Shown here: piece by piece, positions 26,507-37,200 of the stretch
How the letters are laid out: the number at the start of each line of letters is the position of its first letter
Position numbering within the stretch: position 1 is the stretch's first letter
DNA from: JACMLD01 sp044223995
GTDB taxonomy: Bacteria; Bacteroidota; Bacteroidia; Chitinophagales; Chitinophagaceae
Length of the DNA: 64,000 nucleotides
Direction of reading: 5' to 3'
Assembly (NCBI GenBank): GCA_044223995.1
Contig: JBGALE010000003.1
Location: 434,001-498,000 of the forward strand
Position numbers and translations under genes: made by a program
The notes under the pieces: generated by a model
Database searches by the model: none
What the model saw: only the letters and a program-made list of their open reading frames with translations
Told to the model about the DNA's origin: nothing

Positions 26507-27385
26507 ATGAAAACACAAAACATCACCCGCGCCAGTATCCTTTTAGGTGCTTTTTTTGCCCTTTTTGCCATTGTTTCCTGTCAGAAAAGTGGATCCAATC
26601 AAAATGGTATCACGGCAAAATCTGCTATTAACATTTACCTGACTGACGACCCGTCCCTGGTTTTCGACAAGGTATTGCTGGATATTCAAAAAGTAGAAAT
26701 CAAAGTGGAAGACAGCGCTGAAGCAGAAAACGAACATGAACACGAAGCAGAATCTGAAAGCAGGGACAGAAGTGGCGATGTTTCTGGTGGCTGGATGAGT
26801 GTAAGCATTCACCCCGGCGTGTATGATATACTGCGATTCCGTAATGGATTGGATACCCTGTTCAGCACCGGCTCTTTTCCTGCCAACCGCCAATTGAAAA
26901 AAATACGCGTGACATTGGGTACCAACAACAGCGTTGTATTCAATGGCCAGAGTTCACCGCTTACTATTAAAAACAACGACAACTTCATCGTCATTAAACT
27001 GGATGAATCTGCCACACAAATCAACTCAGGTGGTGTTACCAATATCTGGGTTGATATAGATGCAGGAAATTCCATTCGTTTAAATGGCGGCACTTTTGAA
27101 CTGAAACCCAGTGTAAAAGTGTTCAGCAAAGAAAAAGCAGGAAGTATTGAAGGCCGTGTACTGCCAAAAGATGCAAGCGCTATCGTAATGGCAACAAATG
27201 GTTCTGATACTGCAACTGCAAAACCTGAAGCTGAAGGTGAATTTAAATTCATCGGTTTGAAAGCCGGTACCTATACACTGGTATACCATGCAACCGCTAA
27301 TGCTTATCTCGATCAAACTGTTACAGGTGTAACTGTTCGTGAAAAAGATGATACCAAGGTGGCAACTGTTACCTTACACAAATAA
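26507..27385 (+). CDS. DUF4382 domain lipoprotein
   Basis: 292 residues. A lipoprotein signal ends with FAIVSC, the Cys being lipidated. Residues about 40-205 are a DUF4382 domain, recognised by INIYLTDDPSLVFDKVLLDI then GGWMSVSIHPGVYDILRFRN. Inside it is an acidic His/Glu insert (about 72-92, EAENEHEHEAESES). The C-terminal 80 residues (IEGRVLPKDASAIVMATNGS to the end) look like a carboxypeptidase-regulatory-type beta sandwich. Exposed at the envelope, function unknown. A GGTTACAT box at 26428-26435 lies upstream and a terminator follows at 27407. Confidence 0.9.
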   Translation: MKTQNITRASILLGAFFALFAIVSCQKSGSNQNGITAKSAINIYLTDDPSLVFDKVLLDIQKVEIKVEDSAEAENEHEHEAESESRDRSGDVSGGWMSVSIHPGVYDILRFRNGLDTLFSTGSFPANRQLKKIRVTLGTNNSVVFNGQSSPLTIKNNDNFIVIKLDESATQINSGGVTNIWVDIDAGNSIRLNGGTFELKPSVKVFSKEKAGSIEGRVLPKDASAIVMATNGSDTATAKPEAEGEFKFIGLKAGTYTLVYHATANAYLDQTVTGVTVREKDDTKVATVTLHK

Positions 27386-27394
27386 CCATCAAAC

Positions 27395-30193
27395 CTATGA
27401 GGCCATACCGGGTACATTTTTATGTGCCCGGTTTTTTTTATATACAAAGAATGCAACCAGCAACAGCAACAATCCAGCCAGTGCAAATACATACCAGTGA
27501 AATCCTGCCTGCTGCACAGGATCTGTATCTCCGATTAATAATAAATGTGCCCAGTAAAAAGGTGTCTTATAACGATCGTCAATGTCACTATTGTTGATAT
27601 AGTCCAGTTTTGCTTTTTGCAATGCGTCATCTTTGGAATGACCCTGCTGTAAATAAACATGCAGTCGTTTCATGATGAAAGCAGTAGCCTGGTCGTCTGC
27701 CTTCCATAAAGAAGTAATTACCGTTTTACAGCCGGCATAGGAAAAAGCACGGGACAGGCTTACGATGCCTTCCCCGTTTACCAATTGACCATTGCCTGTT
27801 TCGCAGGCGCTTAAGATGACCAGTCTTGCCTGCTTCATGTCCAGGTTATAAATTTCATTTTCGTATAGGCGGTGCAGTGAGTCGGGATCTTTTTTCTCCC
27901 CGTAAAATTCAATATAGCATCCCAATGGATCACGGTCATTGGCCACTGCATGTGTTGCCAGGTGAATCACCGGGTATTGACCGGCCAGCGAAATAAATAC
28001 TGATTTCGTAGCATCGGGCCCTGTTATTTGTTTGCCGGGAAGGTTGGCAATTTCTACCCCTGAAGAAGGCAGTACAGGGAGTACCAAATTATCATTTGAC
28101 CTGCCTGCAAAGGGTGCTACAGCGAGTACATTATAATCAGTATGGGGGGATTGTTTATTTCCAGCCAGGAAATTGGCAGAATAGTTATAACTGATGGCAA
28201 ATTTGCTAAGCAGCAGTTTTCCATTTTTATCATCCTTCAGCAATTCAAATGGTATATAACTGATTTCATTGTAAGGAATAATAACCAGCCTGCTGGCATT
28301 ACTGATCTTATCCATGACCGGTTGTAATAAATAACGGTACAGTGTGGTCGAAATGTCGTTCAAGGTTTGACGGTCTGATGCAACTGGCGATTCCAGTTGT
28401 TTGCGCAGGCCTGCAATGGCTGTAAAAAAATCAGTGGATATGTTGGAGCTGACAACGCCTGTTTCTTTTGCCGTTATATAAAAACATAATAACTGACTGG
28501 AAGTATAGTAATAAGAGAGTATGGCACCGTCTTTTTGTACCATTACCTGGCGGATGGAGTCGGGATCGGCTGTTTTCGTATCAAATTTCAATTGATGATA
28601 AGCAGGGTTTTCATCCAGCTTCTCCTGCACCGTTGCCAGTGACAATTCGACATCCTGTACTTTTTTCTGTAGTATGGTTACTTCAGCACTGCCCCCGGCT
28701 TGTGCAAGTTGTACCGACCATTTCGCCAACAACGATTTGTATTTTTTCTCTTCCGCCACCAATGCTGCGGGCAAACCAGCAATACCCGTTAGTTCCAGTT
28801 GTTGTAAACCAGATTGCAATACGGAAGCTTTGTTGCCTTCTGCTACACCAAAAGCAGCATTGAGATATAGTGAATCTTTATTTTGCTTATACAATGACAG
28901 GGCGATCGCGATGGCATTACTGCAGGCTGGGTTAACTTTTTCCTTTAGAAATAATTTTGATTCATCAGAAGAATAACTTCTTTCCACATGACGCGCCAGG
29001 GCCAGTGCAGCCTGGTAGGCTGCAAAGGCGCTTTTTAAATGTGATGGATCGGGATGGTTAGCGTTGAGTAAACTAAATGCATTTCCTTTTGCTGTCAGCA
29101 CGTCGAATAAATAAGCAAAATTTTGCAGGCCGCTAAACGACACGGGGTTTACAGTAATTGAAGAGTCATTGAATGCAGGCAGCAATTGCACCAGTGCTCT
29201 TTGATACGCAGTGATTGCTGCAGCATACTGTTGTTGACCCGTCAAAATATCACCAGCATACCTAAGCGCCAAACCGTAGTTGGTGTTTTTTCCGGCAAAA
29301 CCTGCTGACCTGAAATAAGCAAGCGACTGTCCGTTATAATAGGATGCTGAATCCAGTTGTTTTGTTTGCAGGTAAGCCCTCGTCAGGCCATTGAATTTCT
29401 CGGCATCATCATGTTTTACCAGGTGCAGGTAATGCAAACCCTCTGTATAATTACCCAAGCCCATATAGGCCGTACTGATATTAAATTTCAAACCTTCTGC
29501 TTCCGTCATATAAGGCAATAGATCCCTGTAAATATCAAGTGCGGCCTGGTAATCGCCCAGTTTCAGTAATGCCGTTCCAATATTGTTCTTATAATTGACG
29601 ACAAAGGAAATATTCAACGGTTTCTTTTCCTGTACCTGCGATAAAGCCTTTTCAAAATAGTGTATGCTTTTCCGGTAGTCACCCGTTTCATAGTTCAAAG
29701 CCCCCAGTTTATTATACAAACGCTCTGATTCGGATAAGGACGGGAACCGGGCTATTATCGCTTCTGCTTTCTTATAATAAAAAATGGCACTGTCCAGTTC
29801 ATTCATGCTGTAACGGATGCTGCCCGCATATAAATATGGCTGGAACAATAATGAATCGGGCAACTGTTTACCGCTTTTCCATACAGCAATGGACGCATGA
29901 AAGCTTTGTAATGCATGTATATTATCGCCTGCCGTTAACCGGAGAATACCTGTTTTCAGATAGCAGTCCAGCAGCGTATCGTTACTGATTCGGCTTTTTT
30001 CCAGGACAGCAATTGCCCGGCTATAAGCCTGCAATGCCAGGCTGTCTGTGATATCGGTGGCATTGCCGAGGTGAAAATACTTTTCGGCTTTATGGTATGA
30101 TTGTACGTAATCGTCTGCAGTAACGGCACGCTGGCTGTAAATATGAACGGATACTATCAATAAGCAAAGGAACAGGCTGCAATAACGGTACAT
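27395..30193 (-). CDS. CHAT-domain protein with N-terminal TPR repeats (caspase-like fold)
   Basis: 932 residues. A signal peptide ends near VHIYSQ. Residues about 30-480 are TPR repeats (LYNKLGALNYETGDYRKSIH, NIGTALLKLGDYQAALDIYR and others). Residues about 570-890 are a CHAT domain: VIHLATHAVAND places the catalytic His at 748, and ILSACETGNG places the catalytic Cys at 797, followed by GEGIVSLSRAFSYAGCKTVI. A C-terminal membrane helix (about 903-922, WYVFALAGLLLLLVAFFVY) leaves a short basic tail. With the signal peptide, TPR and CHAT parts should be periplasmic. Both catalytic residues are present. It is convergent with the DUF4382 gene and 59 bp downstream of a lipoprotein gene on the same strand. 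Confidence 0.93.
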   Translation of the reverse strand: MYRYCSLFLCLLIVSVHIYSQRAVTADDYVQSYHKAEKYFHLGNATDITDSLALQAYSRAIAVLEKSRISNDTLLDCYLKTGILRLTAGDNIHALQSFHASIAVWKSGKQLPDSLLFQPYLYAGSIRYSMNELDSAIFYYKKAEAIIARFPSLSESERLYNKLGALNYETGDYRKSIHYFEKALSQVQEKKPLNISFVVNYKNNIGTALLKLGDYQAALDIYRDLLPYMTEAEGLKFNISTAYMGLGNYTEGLHYLHLVKHDDAEKFNGLTRAYLQTKQLDSASYYNGQSLAYFRSAGFAGKNTNYGLALRYAGDILTGQQQYAAAITAYQRALVQLLPAFNDSSITVNPVSFSGLQNFAYLFDVLTAKGNAFSLLNANHPDPSHLKSAFAAYQAALALARHVERSYSSDESKLFLKEKVNPACSNAIAIALSLYKQNKDSLYLNAAFGVAEGNKASVLQSGLQQLELTGIAGLPAALVAEEKKYKSLLAKWSVQLAQAGGSAEVTILQKKVQDVELSLATVQEKLDENPAYHQLKFDTKTADPDSIRQVMVQKDGAILSYYYTSSQLLCFYITAKETGVVSSNISTDFFTAIAGLRKQLESPVASDRQTLNDISTTLYRYLLQPVMDKISNASRLVIIPYNEISYIPFELLKDDKNGKLLLSKFAISYNYSANFLAGNKQSPHTDYNVLAVAPFAGRSNDNLVLPVLPSSGVEIANLPGKQITGPDATKSVFISLAGQYPVIHLATHAVANDRDPLGCYIEFYGEKKDPDSLHRLYENEIYNLDMKQARLVILSACETGNGQLVNGEGIVSLSRAFSYAGCKTVITSLWKADDQATAFIMKRLHVYLQQGHSKDDALQKAKLDYINNSDIDDRYKTPFYWAHLLLIGDTDPVQQAGFHWYVFALAGLLLLLVAFFVYKKNRAHKNVPGMAS
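27407..27439 (+). terminator. Terminator of the DUF4382 gene lying inside the CHAT gene 3-prime end
   Basis: ACCGGGTACAT (27407-27417) pairs with ATGTGCCCGGT (27422-27432), 11 bp with one T-G wobble, around TTTT. A run of T follows to 27439 on the plus strand. It lies within the last codons of the convergent CHAT gene. Confidence 0.88.
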
Positions 30194-30252
30194 CCGGAAT
30201 GTATTGATGCCTGGTAAATTACAAAAACAATCCGGAACCTTTGCTGAGATAC

Positions 30253-31125
30253 TTACCTGGCAATAATAAAAATACAGGGAGGCCTTGGCTTGGCAGGTTT
30301 GTTAATGCCTGTAATGCCATTAGCGCCATTGGGAGAAGCAATGATACCGGGGCCATTTAGAGAAGCAGTTACAATGGGCATATTGCTGAAAGCATTGTAC
30401 TGCAGTATGGTGCCCTGCCTTGAGTTGATGATATCATACACTTCTGGTGTAACATCGCTCATCGTTTCAAAATAGTACAATTTCACATTGAGTGCATTGG
30501 AAGCCTTGCCGCTATTGTCGTTGATGCGGTATTTCATTTGAAACTCGTGGCGATCATTATTGGTAGGTGTTGCACCAAATACACCATTGCGTACTGTTTG
30601 CGCCAGGTTAATGGTGCCATCGCCGGTATTTACATTACAGCCGGCGCTATTGCAACCGGAACCTTCATCGAATACGCTGCCCCCGCCAATGCCGGGAACA
30701 GGTTTGCCACCAGTGGCATTATAGAGCGGACGAAGTATGGAATCGGAAGTAGTTAATTTATAAAAACCGTCGAGGAAATTAATACCAGAAAGCACTACCA
30801 TTGTACTGACAGAATCGGTGGTACCATCCGGAAAGAAGATAATCTTGTAACGCAAGCCCGTTTCACTCTTGGAAACATTGATAGCACCAGTCCTGGGATC
30901 AATTTCTATACCTTCAGGAAACCCGGTATAAGTTCCGGTAAGTGTATTACCAACAGGCGATACAATATAATCCGCTGCCTGGTTCTGCCTGTACAGGATT
31001 GAATCGCCATAACTCAGTTTAAAGCCTGCAGGAATGACAGTACCGGGTGTACTGCTTTTTGAACAGGAAACAGCAACTCCAAGGAAACAAAGAGAACCAA
31101 ATACTATCCATTTTACACGCAGCAT
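30253..31125 (-). CDS. Lipoprotein of unknown function
   Basis: 290 residues. The signal ends with a lipobox (LGVAVSC, Cys about 21). After a Ser/Pro-rich linker come two beta-type stretches: ADYIVSPVGNTLTGTYTGFP and EIDPRTGAINVSKSETGLRY, the second resembling putative-Ig or cadherin-like repeats. A glycine-rich segment with two nearby Cys (DEGSGCNSAGCNVNTG) follows. No enzyme motif is seen. It ends 59 bp before the CHAT gene start on the same strand, so the two are likely co-transcribed. A GGTTACAT box in the minus orientation (31172 to 31165) lies 47 bp upstream of its start. Confidence 0.85.
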   Translation of the reverse strand: MLRVKWIVFGSLCFLGVAVSCSKSSTPGTVIPAGFKLSYGDSILYRQNQAADYIVSPVGNTLTGTYTGFPEGIEIDPRTGAINVSKSETGLRYKIIFFPDGTTDSVSTMVVLSGINFLDGFYKLTTSDSILRPLYNATGGKPVPGIGGGSVFDEGSGCNSAGCNVNTGDGTINLAQTVRNGVFGATPTNNDRHEFQMKYRINDNSGKASNALNVKLYYFETMSDVTPEVYDIINSRQGTILQYNAFSNMPIVTASLNGPGIIASPNGANGITGINKPAKPRPPCIFIIAR

Positions 31126-31274
31126 ATGACGGGATTATATAGTAAGTACGAGCTGGTACGGAATATGTAACCAGGAGCACAAATTATTTTTACAAAATTA
31201 TTCAAAAATACGGGTAGTCAAAGCTGGTTGGGCGGGTTTATATACCTGTTCAGCACCGGTTTTAGCTTATTTAA

Positions 31275-34200
31275 CTACCTGACAAGAATGGCTACCCCCT
31301 TGCCTGTAATAATATTGCCACTAAAATCAATCGCTTCGGCTATCCATACAAAGGTATTGGGGTCTTGTTTTTGTCTTTTGTATACGCCGTCCCATCCTGC
31401 TGAAAGATTTTTGGTAGTAAATACCAGCTCTCCAAATCTGTTATAGATACTAAAATATTTCAGTTCTTTTATGCCTACAGGAATCACTTTTAATACGTCG
31501 TTGCGGCCATCGCCGTTGGGTGTAAAGGCATTTGGTACGTACAAAGCCGGTTTGATAAAAACTTTAATAGTAATATCATCAGAGGCTTCACAGCCTGCCG
31601 CTGTTTTTGCGGTTACTGTATACCTATACGTTCCAACGCCGGGCAACAGCAATTCCGGATTTTTAATAAATGCATTGTTCAAACCCAGTGAAGGCGACCA
31701 TGTATAAGAATTGAACCCGCTGCTGCTGATGTCTTCCGCATGTAGTTGCAGCGGTTGATTAACTGCTACCGAAGTATCATTGCCTGCAAATACTTTTGCA
31801 GGTGGTAAAATGGTGATAATAACTGTATCCAATTTTTTTGAAGTGCAACCAGCAGCATTGGTGACAGACAATGTAAATGTGTATACTCCCGGCTGTGAAG
31901 GAATGAATACAGGGTTGGCGGCCCTTGCATTTGATAAGCCTGAAGCAGGACTCCACAGGTAATTGCTACCACCACTACCGTTCAATTGAATACTGCTGCC
32001 AAAACAACTGGTGATATCATTTCCGGCGGATGGCAACGGTGAAGGAAGCACGGTAACCAGTACTGTGTCCGATTTTACGCATTGTCCATTCACTGCCGTA
32101 ATAATATAGGATGTAGTGAAAACTGGTGTTGCAACAGGATTAAGAATATTCGCATTGCTGAGTCCGGTGACAGGCGACCAGGAATATACCGGAGCATTGG
32201 TAGTCGCTTCGAGTTGTACAGAAGCTCCTTCACAAATTCGCACATCATTACCTGCATTAACAGCAATATTGCTACTGCTGCCAACTGTTATATTGATAGT
32301 GTTGGTACAATTATTCGCATCTTTAATAGTCAGGATATAATTACCCGTTACCAAACCGGTAAAAAAGTTCCCTGATTGAAAAACACCACCATTAACAGCA
32401 TACTGGTAGGGCGGAGCGCCACCGGAACCACTTGCTGTGATAGTTCCGTTGTTTGTTCCACAGGATGCTGGCGTAGAGGTGGCTGTTACAGTCGTCCCAC
32501 TCGTACCTGCAATCGCAACACTAGTTGAATTAATACAATTATTGGCGTCTTTAATGGTGACAGTATAGGCACCAGTAGCTAAACCGGTGAAAATATTATT
32601 CGCCTGGAAATTTATTCCATCTATTGAATATTGATACGGTGTTATCCCTCCTGTTCCCGTTGCAGTAATCGTTCCGTTACTAATTCCGCAACTGGCATTG
32701 GTAGATATTGCCGTAACAGTTGCACCATTGGAGCTGGCAATCGTTACAGAAGTAGTATTGATACAATTGTTGGCGTCTTTAATCGTGACGGTATAGGCAC
32801 CAGCGGCCAAACCAGTGAAAATATTGCTCGACTGGAAATTTATTCCATCGATTGAATATTGATACGGTGTTGCACCACCTGTTCCCGTTGCCGTGATTGT
32901 TCCGTTACTACTGCCACAACTGGCGTTCGTTGCTGTGGCGGTAACTGTTGCACCATTTACATTTGTAATGGTAACACTGGTTGAATTAATACAATTATTG
33001 GCGTCTTTAATGGTGACAGTATAGGCACCAGCAGCCAAACCAGTGAAATTATTGCTTGTTTGGAAGTTTATTCCATCGATTGAATATTGATACGGTGTTG
33101 TCCCACCTGTTCCTGTTGCAGTAATCGTTCCGTTACTAATTCCGCAACTGGCATTGGTAGATGTTGCTGTAACAGTTGCACCATTGGAATTATTGATGAT
33201 TATGATTGTATCATAGGTACAACCGTTCACATCTTTTACAGATATGGAATGGTTTCCGGCAACAAGACCCGGATAGGTAACTGTTGTTGTAAATCCGCTT
33301 CCATCTGCGGAATAGGTAAAAGGTGCAGTTCCTCCTGTGATAAGTCCAATTGTCAGTGATCCATTGTTGTTACCACAAGTCGCAGTAGTTGTAGTTACAG
33401 CAACAGCGGTTGGAGGTAATGGAGCAACGTTGATATTGATACTGGTGGTGGAAGAATTACAGCCACTGCTATTTTGTGCCACCAATGTATGCGTGCCTGC
33501 TGTCAAACCCTGATAACCACCTGCCGGGTATGCTCCAAATGCACTGCCATCCAGGCTGAATAAAAATCCGGCTGTTGCAGAGATCACTGTTATACTGCCG
33601 CTGTTAACCGAACAGGTTGGCTGAACAATAGCTACTATTGGTGCAGCAGGCAATGAATTCACGGTTATAGTCATGTTGACCGGCAACGCACACTGTCCAG
33701 GATCAGGCGTAAACGTGTAGGTGGTGGTGGTTGTATTGTTCAATGCAGGTGACCATCGTCCCGTTATTCCATTCAATGAAGTAGTGGGCAAAGGATTGAT
33801 GGACGCGCCTGAACAAATTGCGCCTGCTGCGACAAACGAAGGAACAGTTTCTGCAGTTATCGTTACGCTGGTAGTAGCAGTAACACCGGGACAACCCCCT
33901 GCAGCGGGTACCGTATAAGATACATTATATGTTCCTGGCGTACTGCCGGCCGGCGTGATCGATCCTGTAGCGGCATTGATTGCGAGACCTGCAGTTGAGC
34001 TAAATATACCACCGGTGTAATTGCCCGTTCCTGTAAGCGTTACTGGTTGGGCACTTACAATACTTACACAAAATGGTCCATTGTAACTGATACTGGCTGT
34101 TGGCGGCGTGCAGGTGTTGGCAATACAATTTGAAGTAGTAGCCGCAAAACAAGTTCCTGTATTTCCGGTAGGCAATACTGTTATACTCACCATATCGCCA

Positions 34201-37200
34201 CCCGATAAACCGTTAACCTGGTAAGTCAATACATTTCCTATTGCGCCGGGGTTGATGGTAGCACCGCCATTCACCTGGTATGAAATTGTATAACCAGTTG
34301 CTCCTGTAACCGCAGCCCAGGTAAATGATACAGACGAGGTTGTTGAAACGCCACAATTGATGGTTGGACTTAATATGGGGTTTACCACGATCGTCATGGT
34401 AGCTGCGACAGCACACTGACCAACACCTGGTGTGAAAGTATATGTGGTGGTTGCAGTATTATTCAACGCTGGTGACCATGTTCCGGTGATGCCGTTCAAT
34501 GACGTAGTAGGTAATGCAGCTAATGTTCCGCCAGAACAAATAGGTGCAACTCCAGTAAATGTCGGCACCACATTTGGATTTACCACAATCGTTATCGTCG
34601 TAGTGGTGGCACATTGACCAGCGCCGGGGGTAAATGTATAAGTTGTAGTAGCAGTATTATTCAACGCTGGTGACCATGTTCCGGTGATGCCGTTCAATGA
34701 CGTAGTAGGTAATGCAGTTAATGTTTCGCCAGAACAAATGGGTGCAACCGCATTAAAAGTCGGAACAACATTTGGATTTACTACAATCGTCATTGTCGTA
34801 GTGGTGGCACACTGACCAACGCCTGGTGTGAATGTATACGTAGTTGTAGTGGTATTGTTCAATGCAGGTGACCATGTTCCCGTAATTCCATTCAGTGAAG
34901 TCGTTGGCAATGCTGTTAAAATACTACCTGAACAAATAGGCGCAACAGAATTGAATGTTGGGACAATATTCGGATTCACGACAATTGTCAGTGTAGTGGT
35001 GGTGGCACACTGACCCGCATTGGGAGTAAAAGTATAAGTTGTTGTTGCAGTATTGTTCAATGCAGGTGACCACGTTCCAGTTATACCATTCAGTGACGTA
35101 GTAGGTAATGCAGTTAATGTTTCGCCAGAACAAATGGGTGCAACCGCATTAAAAGTCGGCACCACATTTGGATTTACCACAATCGTCATTGTCGTAGTGG
35201 TGGCACATTGTCCAACACCTGGTGTGAATGTATATGTAGTAGTTGCAGTATTATTCAACGCTGGTGACCATGTTCCTGTAATACCATTCAATGAGGTAGT
35301 TGGTAAAGGTGCAATGACAGCACCAGCGCATATTGGCCCCACGGGTGTAAAACTGGGTGTAACACCTGCACCCAAAATGGTCACAGTTACAGTTGCTGAA
35401 GCAACACAACCCCGCGCATCTTTGACAGTAATCGTATAAGGTCCGGCTGCCAGTCCCAGGAAAATATTACTTGCCTGGAAAACGATACCATCTTTACTAT
35501 AAGTTAATACACCTGTTCCACCTGTAGCAGTAGCGGTAATGGTACCATCGCTGAGTCCACAGGTTGCAGGAGATGCTGCTGCTGTTAAAAATGGGCCTGA
35601 TAAATTCAGGACGCTCACTGGCAGCGTAGCCATGCAACCATTGACATCCTTTACTGTCAATGTATAATTACCCGCTACAATATTGGAGAATATATTGGAT
35701 GACTGAAAGTTTACGCCATCAATGGAATATTGTAATGGTGCTGTTCCACCAGTGGCTGTGGCAGTGATCGATCCATTATTCAATCCACAAGCAGCATGCA
35801 CTACGGTCACAGTTGGCGTTTGAGGCCCCTGTATGTTTATCACTTCGATGGCTGACGCAGCTATACAACCATTGGCATCGCGCACTGCAACAGAATAAGT
35901 ACCAGGCAGCAGTCCAGTAAAAATATTACCAGCCTGGAATGTAAATCCATCCTTACTGTATTGATAAGGCGCTGCACCACCTGTAGCTGTAATGGTAATA
36001 CTTCCATTGGCATTGCCGCAGGTGGCAGCGGTGCTGGTCGCGTTGATTTGTGGTCCTGCTGTATTGGCAACTGTAACACCTGTGGTGGTAATACATCCAC
36101 GTGCATCTTTTACATACACCGTATAAAAACCAGCAACCAACCCATTAAAGGTGCTGCTGCTTTGATAGGCTATTCCGTCAATACTAAAAGTATAAGGCGA
36201 TTCGCCTTGTGTGCCCGAAGCAATGATACTGCCATCATTGTTATTACAGCTTGCAGCAATCGTGAAAGCTGTCACCCGTGGCATCGGTGTATTATTAATC
36301 GTTACTTGTACGGTACCGTAACATTGATTGGCATCTGATACATAGACCGTATATACACCTGGTGACAAATTGGTAAATACGTTGCTGTTCTGGAACGTAG
36401 TGCCATTGATACTGTATTGCAATGGTGCCGCACCACCTGTTGCATTGGCGGTAATCGTTCCATTGTTTTGGTTGCAGGAAGTTGATTGTACCACTGCTGT
36501 AACCACCGGTGCAGAAGGATTGGGCAAGGTAACCGTTACGCCGTTTATACATCCCGTTGCATCTTTTACGGTTACGGCATACACTCCCGGAGTAAGGTTA
36601 TTAAAAACGCCACTGGCAAAAAATGCTCCGCCGTTGATACTGTAAGTATAGGGCGCTGTTCCTCCACTGCCCGTTGCTGTAATGGTACCATTGCTGGAAG
36701 TACAGGTGGGTAATATTTGCGTAGTCGAAATGGAAGGGCCACCGGTGGAAGGCACGGCAACATTGATAGAAGAAATACAGGCACCCGGAATATCGGGTGG
36801 CCCGGTAGTGAAATCGGCGTCGTCTGCAATGTAAATGGTATAAGAACCCGGGGCCAAACCTGTAAATGTTGTTGAATTGGCGCCAGGAGGGAAAAATGTT
36901 ATCCATGGTCCCGCGGTAGTATTGATGCTGACATGATAGGGTGTATTGGCGCCAACGCCTACCACAGTTATTGTTCCGTTACTGGTACCGCATGCAGTAG
37001 CCGTTGCGGTAGCTGTAGCGGTCGCGGGAATACCTGTTCCGATTGTTGCAAGCCTTGTAACGGTACACCCATTTTGATTTTTTGCCGTAATTGTATGTGT
37101 GCCGATACTAACCGGCCGGAACTGATTGGCAGTGGTAAACGGACCATTGTCCAGGCTGAATGTATAATTGTTACCGCCGCCGCCGGGAACACCTTTCAGG

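Noticed and set aside
27080..27316. Minus-strand ORFs inside the DUF4382 gene
   Set aside because: They are antisense shadows of a gene with lipobox, domain match and terminator.
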